Source of the DNA: CAYGZA01 sp964354135
Lineage (GTDB): Bacteria; Planctomycetota; Planctomycetia; Pirellulales; Thermoguttaceae
NCBI GenBank assembly: GCA_964354135.1
Contig: CAYGZA010000192.1
Location: forward strand, 1 to 12,825
Length of the DNA stretch: 12,825 nucleotides
Direction of reading: 5' to 3'
In this document: one piece after another, positions 7,009 to 12,825 of the stretch
Position numbering within the stretch: position 1 is the first letter of the stretch
Layout: the number at the start of each line of letters is the position of its first letter
Translations under genes and position numbers: made by a program
The notes under the pieces: generated by a model
The model's input: the letters and a program-made list of their open reading frames with translations, nothing else
Database searches by the model: none
Told to the model about the DNA's origin: nothing

Positions 7009-7752
7009 TCAATCGTCGGGGGAGCCTTCGAACGGAAAGCAGGCATCTGCGACGCTCGACGGTGTATACGCCGGTGGTCTTGGGTTTTCCTCCGTGATCC
7101 GCTGCAAAGCGTGAAATATGTAGCCCGGCAAGAGAACTGGCCACGGCCCGTCACCAGGTATCCCCAAATCCTCGGGCGTCACCCCACCCGTCAATCTTGC
7201 GAGCTTCTCCCGGTCTCCTGCCTCCGGGTAAGCCTTGACGACTATGTCAAAGTGGACATCCGGAAGGCCACCTTCTTCGGTATCGACGAGATACACATCG
7301 ATAGACCTGTAACACTCCAACACAAAACCAGCACAACTGAATCGCCGGTACAATCTGCGCCGGGTCTCTGGAGCCTCATGCCACTTCCAGTGTGGATTCA
7401 CGATGAAACGCCTGAACGGGTTATCGGGCGGCGGTTCCTTGTCAACCTCGGCTAGCCAATCGCGCACCGCTTCCAAGTCTCCGATATCGAGCGGTGCGAT
7501 TCCCATCAACTGCACATCACACTCAGGTCTCGCCCTCGGCGTTCTTCTGGTCGTTTCACCTGCCACGAGCGGTGGCCGCATGTGCCACACGCGAGCTCGT
7601 TGCCCATACTTAAGCTCCGAATCCTCGGCAAGAATCGCCGCGTGTCTTACGAAGTCACCAGGCGCGCTGCCCGAGTACATGCCCACGATACAGAACGCAG
7701 GGGCGGCCACACTTTGCGGTCTTACGCCATTGGGGAGTCTCTGTGCCGGCAA
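7009..7752 (-). CDS. Unrecognised protein, possible permuted NlpC/P60-like fold (gene C)
   Basis: A 247-residue protein that I do not recognise as a named family. It has an N-terminal block GDFVRHAAILAEDS (32-45) with His37 followed by VWHM (55-58), and later FSCAGFVLECY (138-148) with Cys140. A His in a GD-x-x-x-H-x-x-I segment followed further on by Cys in S-C-A-G-F-V is the order seen in circularly permuted NlpC/P60 (YiiX/LRAT-like) papain-fold enzymes, some of which cut peptides or transfer acyl groups. This is inference from motif layout. No signal peptide is visible, so it is probably cytoplasmic. The TTG at 7752 is supported by GGGAGAAG (7757-7764), with GGAG ending 7 nt before it; GTG 7710 is an alternative without such a site. 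It follows gene B by 54 bp and is likely in the same operon. Confidence 0.6.
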   Translation of the reverse strand: MPAQRLPNGVRPQSVAAPAFCIVGMYSGSAPGDFVRHAAILAEDSELKYGQRARVWHMRPPLVAGETTRRTPRARPECDVQLMGIAPLDIGDLEAVRDWLAEVDKEPPPDNPFRRFIVNPHWKWHEAPETRRRLYRRFSCAGFVLECYRSIDVYLVDTEEGGLPDVHFDIVVKAYPEAGDREKLARLTGGVTPEDLGIPGDGPWPVLLPGYIFHALQRITEENPRPPAYTPSSVADACFPFEGSPDD

Positions 7753-7806
7753 CGCACTTCTCCCAAAGAAGTCCAGACTTACATCAAGGGATCCGGCGTG
7801 GCCCCG

Positions 7807-8883
7807 CTAGTCAAGAGCCAGAAGACACCGCTCAGCCGCCCCCAATGCACCACTCGATACTGGCACCTCCTGGTTCTTTCTCCAACCGTCCAGCAGTTCG
7901 TTCAAGCGATCGCGAACCTGACGTGAGAACCAGCGCCTTCCGAGTGCACTCACTTGGTGCATGAATTGTTCGGCTCTTTCGCTTCCAAGAGCCGCAAGGG
8001 CGACGACGGCGTGGCGCGCGATCGCCGAATTCTCCCCGCCGGAGAAGACATCCGGGTCCAAGAGTTTCTCCGCATACTCCGCTACTCGCGCAACCAGCGT
8101 GTCGACCATCCGTGGATCGGAAGGCGGCGCCGATTGGAATACCCGGGCAATGCACTGGAGCGCCACCATGCGCGTGTCCACAGAACCGCCGCGATCGAGA
8201 AACTGTAGCAGAAAGTGCGCGTCTTCGGCCGGAACGAGGGAACTAAACCGGCGCATCGCCGACCAGACGACGTGCTCGGTCTCCGCTGCCGGACTCTCCC
8301 GAAGCTCAAGGGCGAGTTGGCGTAGTCGCTCACAGACGTTCGCCTGTTGCTCCAGCGCGGCGAAGTGCGCGTTTTCCGCCGCGAATACGAGCGCATCGCG
8401 CCAGCCACCGGCCAAACCCGGGCGACAGAGTTCTTCAGCAATGAATCTCGATGCCGCCTCCAGGTCTTGCCCCATCCACTCTCGCAGAGCGCCCACACGC
8501 TCGTCCATATTCGCTCCGTCGTCCCGAGCAATCTGCTCGCAGGTCCTGTCCGGTGGCAACTCGTCGCTAAGGAGCGTCGCCGGCTCCTCACCCCGTAACC
8601 GGGGGTCGAAGTCGTCGAGGGTCTGCGAGTCGTCGTACTTGAGGGCGCCGCTCATGGAGCGACCCGCAAGAAGGTCGACACCGCCTACGTGGTAGTGCCC
8701 TGATGATCGCCCGCTATAGGGTCGACGCCAGAGGACCGCAACTATCGCACCGGCCAATGGCTCCACGCTGCCGACGGTCTCAGGGATGGTGTCTCGCGCG
8801 CTCTCAAGCCACGCCCGGAAGTGCTCCTGAACCTCTTCCCGCGACGGTACAGCCTTAACGACATCCAGAATCGCCTCACTCAT
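7807..8883 (-). CDS. Unrecognised helical-repeat-like protein (gene B)
   Basis: A 358-residue protein with no family I can name. Residues 40-100 contain a Gly/Tyr/His-rich stretch (RRPYSGRSSGHYHVGGVD) that may be a small beta element. From about 120 to the end it is mostly amphipathic helices with HEAT/ARM-like phrases such as TRMVALQCIARVF (237-249) and ARHAVVALAALGS (289-301), suggesting an alpha-solenoid that binds a partner. No catalytic motif, signal peptide or membrane segment is seen. The ATG at 8883 is preferred over GTG 8889 because GGAGG ends 9 nt before the ATG but only 3 nt before the GTG. The start overlaps the stop of gene A by 8 nt (ATGAGTGA), so the two are translationally coupled and probably work together. 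Confidence 0.65.
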   Translation of the reverse strand: MSEAILDVVKAVPSREEVQEHFRAWLESARDTIPETVGSVEPLAGAIVAVLWRRPYSGRSSGHYHVGGVDLLAGRSMSGALKYDDSQTLDDFDPRLRGEEPATLLSDELPPDRTCEQIARDDGANMDERVGALREWMGQDLEAASRFIAEELCRPGLAGGWRDALVFAAENAHFAALEQQANVCERLRQLALELRESPAAETEHVVWSAMRRFSSLVPAEDAHFLLQFLDRGGSVDTRMVALQCIARVFQSAPPSDPRMVDTLVARVAEYAEKLLDPDVFSGGENSAIARHAVVALAALGSERAEQFMHQVSALGRRWFSRQVRDRLNELLDGWRKNQEVPVSSGALGAAERCLLALD

Positions 8884-9619
8884 TGTCACCGGCCTCCATG
8901 GTCATGTTGGTGCGGGGGATGGGCAACTGCTTCTCTGCCAGCAGGTCGCGGAGTCTCGCCAACTTCTTTTCTGCGTTGGCCGAGGCTCTTACGAGCTGCG
9001 AAACATCCTGTTGGGACAGGATCGCTTCCAAAGCGACAGGCAAGCCATCAGCCCCTTTGCAGACGATCCGCAACGTGGTGTAAGGAATCATGCCCTCCAC
9101 GTGGTCGCGGTCCTTGTCGAAGACAGGACGAAGGTCGCAGATGATCTCGATTTTCTCCAACGGAAGGCCCGTAGCCTGCGAAAGGCGTTCGGCCTTTGCC
9201 TGCCGCTCCAGCCCCGGAACACGGCGAAGGAGGAGCGGCAACCGAGTCTTCAACTCCTCAAATTCGCTCTCCGAGAGCAAACCTTTCCGCTGATTTCCTT
9301 CATCCTTGAGCCACTCTCCAATATGCGAGAGGAGTTGATCCACGTTCTGACCGGTCGCACGGAGGCGGCGGTCGACATTGGCGATCAATCGTGCCACGGC
9401 GCGGCAGGTGTGCCGATCTTCAATCACCGAACCGATCAATTCCTCTGTCTTCATCCGATCGAGGAAGCCGGGAAACCCCTCCAGCTCACGGCAGACTTCC
9501 TCGATCTGGCCGGTCTCAAGATCAAGCAGTGTTTTCGCGTCTCGGATCAGACCGTCCGGAATTCCGAACTCGGGACCGAATGGGAACTGCCCGCGTATGT
9601 AAAACACGGACTCACGCAT
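8876..9619 (-). CDS. Unrecognised protein with C-terminal conserved-looking module (gene A)
   Basis: A 247-residue protein, family not recognised. Residues 20-150 are predicted helical and charged (for example ESEFEELKTRLPLLLRR, 117-133). Then comes a distinct module, KIEIICDLRPVFDKDRDHVE (156-175), followed by a beta-type stretch IPYTTLRIVCKGADGLPVAL (178-197), and finally a long charged helix through LSQQDVSQLVRASANAEKKL (201-220) that could coil or bind a partner. No signal peptide, membrane helix or catalytic motif is seen. The ATG at 9619 is the first start after an in-frame stop at 9629-9631. The sequence before it (GGTGG) is a weak ribosome binding site. It is the first gene of the - strand A-B-C block, coupled to gene B by an 8-nt overlap. 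Helix periodicity argues for this strand over an open frame on the + strand at 9011-9637. Confidence 0.62.
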   Translation of the reverse strand: MRESVFYIRGQFPFGPEFGIPDGLIRDAKTLLDLETGQIEEVCRELEGFPGFLDRMKTEELIGSVIEDRHTCRAVARLIANVDRRLRATGQNVDQLLSHIGEWLKDEGNQRKGLLSESEFEELKTRLPLLLRRVPGLERQAKAERLSQATGLPLEKIEIICDLRPVFDKDRDHVEGMIPYTTLRIVCKGADGLPVALEAILSQQDVSQLVRASANAEKKLARLRDLLAEKQLPIPRTNMTMEAGDNE

Positions 9620-10281
9620 ATGCCACCATCAACATGAAGACTTGAATCGTCGACGAACTGGAGAACGGGGTTCCCTGCCGCACGCCGCAGGACCCTTCGG
9701 GAGTCGCCTGTCAAAACGTAAACTGTCTACCTGCCGACTTCGTCGCACTGGCAGCCAGTCCCAATTGTATTCAGCGACGGCGGGCAGCGAAACGCTCTGA
9801 CGAACGGAACGCTGTGGCAGCCCACGGGATACAAGGCTACCCAAGAGAAGCCCGGAACGAATCGACGGCATCTGCCCAACACGCGAATCGTGGGACACAA
9901 CCGTCGCAACTCCGCCACGATCCGCCCGCGTGCTCCCAAAACGTGGGCTGCGGTCATCGCCAGACATCCATCCGCTCCCGCGCGCGTCCTTACTCGCGAT
10001 TCGTCGGATCGAAGGCATCCCTGCTGTTCCACCGTGGCCTTGCCCGGTGCAGAACTCCACACGCTACGCCCGATTCCTTGCGGACTCCTGGAAGTCTATG
10101 TGCCGCAATGCGTTGTGTCAATAGGCCCCAGCGAGAAGGTCAGAGTGCCGACCATCGCCGAACGCACAGCATGACGCCACCCATAAGAGTGGTTGTGTGA
10201 GACTGCCCACGACCAAACAACGGTTCACACGGCCGATCGCGGCCTGCGAGCAAGCCGCAATACTCGGCGGGGACCTTGCGG
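9620..10281. other. Gene-poor stretch between the A-B-C block and the Uma2 gene
   Basis: About 660 bp in which no open frame gives a believable protein. Frames on both strands (for example 9629-10060 on - and 9814-10200 on +) are short, overlap each other, are rich in Arg/Ser/Pro and show no motif. It may be a decayed gene or plain intergenic DNA. It should contain the promoter for gene A: a TTGACA lies on the - strand at 9714-9709, but no matching -10 is seen. A GACCC-TTCG-GGAGTC mini-hairpin is at 9691-9705. Confidence 0.45.
10239..10258 (-). terminator. Hairpin just downstream of the Uma2 gene
   Basis: On the - strand GCGGCTTG-CTCG-CAGGCCGC forms an 8-bp stem (one wobble pair) with a 4-nt loop, starting 24 bp after the Uma2 stop. 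A second possible stem, GGCCG-CGAT-CGGCC (10231-10244), overlaps it. The sequence after it (TTGTTTGG) is only weakly T-rich, so this is a candidate terminator for the gyrB-Uma2 transcript, not a canonical one. Confidence 0.35.
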
Positions 10282-10968
10282 TCAAATCGGGTCTTTGGCT
10301 TGCAGGGTGAAAGTAAGTCGCCCGCGGGGGTTGCGCCCGCGGGCGAGGCGGTACCACTGCTGCATGACGGGCGAGTATTGAAAGCCCTCGGTGTCCGTTG
10401 GGGCGGGCTGGTAGCCGGTCGAGCTGCGGTGATGGATCTGGAAGAGGAGCTGCCGGCCGCGTGCGTCGGCCAGCCAGAACTCGGGCACGCCCGCCAGGGC
10501 GTATGCCTCGGGGAGGCGCTGAGTGTCCTTCTGGTGCGAGGCGTCGCCGATGATCTCCACGACGAGGTCCGGCGGGCCTTCCAGTTCGACGTAGCGGTCG
10601 GCGCCGCCGCCCGATTTGGGCACCAAGCGCACCCGGCCGCTGTCGAGGGCGTCGTCGGAAACGAAGACGACATCCGGCTCGACGGAGAGGTCGGCCTGCG
10701 GGCAAGAGACGCGGGCGCGGTCGGTGTACAGCTCACCGTGCCCCAAGTGCGCGACCCGTTGCCAAAGGACGCCCACGATTTCGGTCTTCAGTTTGCCGTG
10801 GGTGTGGAGGTCTTCGGGGGACATATCCACCTCGATCCGGCCAGAAAGATAGTCGATCCGGCCCTCCTCGGGGAAGGCATCGGAGACGGCCCAGCGGCGG
10901 AAATCGGCAAGCGAGCGCAGATCCGAGGGGATCTCGACCTGTTGTTCGATAAGGATTACGCTGGCCAT
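10282..10968 (-). CDS. Uma2 family protein (PD-(D/E)xK restriction-endonuclease-like fold)
   Basis: A 228-residue member of the Uma2 family (PF05685, formerly DUF820), a PD-(D/E)xK nuclease-like fold that is abundant in cyanobacteria and planctomycetes and has no settled physiological role. Visible marks: the entry helix and strand RIDYLSGRIEVDMSPED (37-53), VEPDVVFVS (96-104) with Asp99, the core PPDLVVEII (132-140) with Glu138, and AYALAGVPEFWLAD (155-168). The family's catalytic Lys, expected four residues before the Tyr of this last segment, reads Leu152 with Arg151 beside it. Lys147 is not in the usual place, so activity is uncertain. The start ATG at 10968 is preceded by only a weak ribosome binding site (AGGG about 8 nt upstream) and lies 28 bp after the gyrB stop, so it may be read from the gyrB transcript. 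A GGGGAGACTCCCC palindrome sits in that gap. Confidence 0.9.
   Translation of the reverse strand: MASVILIEQQVEIPSDLRSLADFRRWAVSDAFPEEGRIDYLSGRIEVDMSPEDLHTHGKLKTEIVGVLWQRVAHLGHGELYTDRARVSCPQADLSVEPDVVFVSDDALDSGRVRLVPKSGGGADRYVELEGPPDLVVEIIGDASHQKDTQRLPEAYALAGVPEFWLADARGRQLLFQIHHRSSTGYQPAPTDTEGFQYSPVMQQWYRLARGRNPRGRLTFTLQAKDPI
10319..10345. repeat. Perfect 10-bp GC hairpin inside the 3' end of the Uma2 gene
   Basis: CGCCCGCGGG (10319-10328) and CCCGCGGGCG (10336-10345) pair perfectly around GGTTGCG. It lies in codons for LARGRNPRGR near the C-terminus of the Uma2 protein. Either a short palindromic element has entered the end of the frame, or the Arg/Gly-rich codons produce it by chance. Confidence 0.5.
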
Positions 10969-10996
10969 GGCAGAGCCCTGGGGAGACTCCCCTATT

Positions 10997-12825
<1,829 letters not shown>

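Noticed and set aside
9011..9637. Open frame of 208 codons on the + strand opposite gene A
   Set aside because: The - strand frame gives regular amphipathic helices and is coupled to gene B by an 8-nt overlap; the + frame shows neither.
9709..9714. TTGACA on the - strand upstream of gene A
   Set aside because: The position 17 bp further reads CCTGCG, not a -10 element, so it is not listed as a promoter.
9629..10060. Possible small gene on the - strand in the gene-poor stretch
   Set aside because: It starts without a ribosome binding site, is rich in Arg/Ser/Gly and overlaps equally plausible frames on both strands.

Overview
The window most likely comes from a planctomycete, probably of the Pirellulales type. 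The sequence is GC-rich. It holds a run of secreted glycan-active enzymes including a Cys-type sulfatase and a heparinase II/III-like protein, plus Uma2 and pRiA4b ORF-3 family proteins, which are common in that phylum. The assignment rests on gene content and style, not on a marker phylogeny. The partial gyrB at the right end would allow a proper placement.

Left part (about 326-6310, all + strand): four genes follow one another with gaps of 125, 139 and 48 bp, and each encodes a protein with an N-terminal signal peptide. They are a BNR/Asp-box sialidase-like beta-propeller, an alpha/beta-hydrolase esterase, a formylglycine-type sulfatase and a heparinase II/III-like protein. Together they resemble a small exported set for attacking a sulfated, esterified, acidic polysaccharide: the esterase and sulfatase would strip substituents while the lyase-like and propeller enzymes work on the backbone or chain ends. 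The substrate is not visible. A long hairpin lies in the leader of the first gene, and a second hairpin of a dispersed-repeat type lies between the first two genes. A hairpin at 6317-6337 separates this block from the convergent genes on the other strand.

Middle part (6362-9619, all - strand): transcription runs right to left. Three unrecognised genes come first. A (9619-8876) and B (8883-7807) overlap by 8 nt, and C (7752-7009) has a TTG start with a good ribosome binding site 54 bp beyond B. A pRiA4b ORF-3-like gene (6829-6362) follows. Gene C has a His-first, Cys-later arrangement resembling circularly permuted NlpC/P60 (papain-like) enzymes. Gene B looks like an alpha-helical repeat protein, and gene A is helical with a conserved-looking C-terminal module. 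Base composition here is visibly less GC-rich than in the flanks, so this looks like an accessory block, and it is the best candidate for an undescribed system.

Right part (9620-12825): about 660 bp without a convincing gene, then a Uma2-family (PD-(D/E)xK fold) gene and the 3' three quarters of gyrB, both on the - strand and 28 bp apart. gyrB runs off the right edge. The Uma2 protein appears to lack the usual catalytic lysine.
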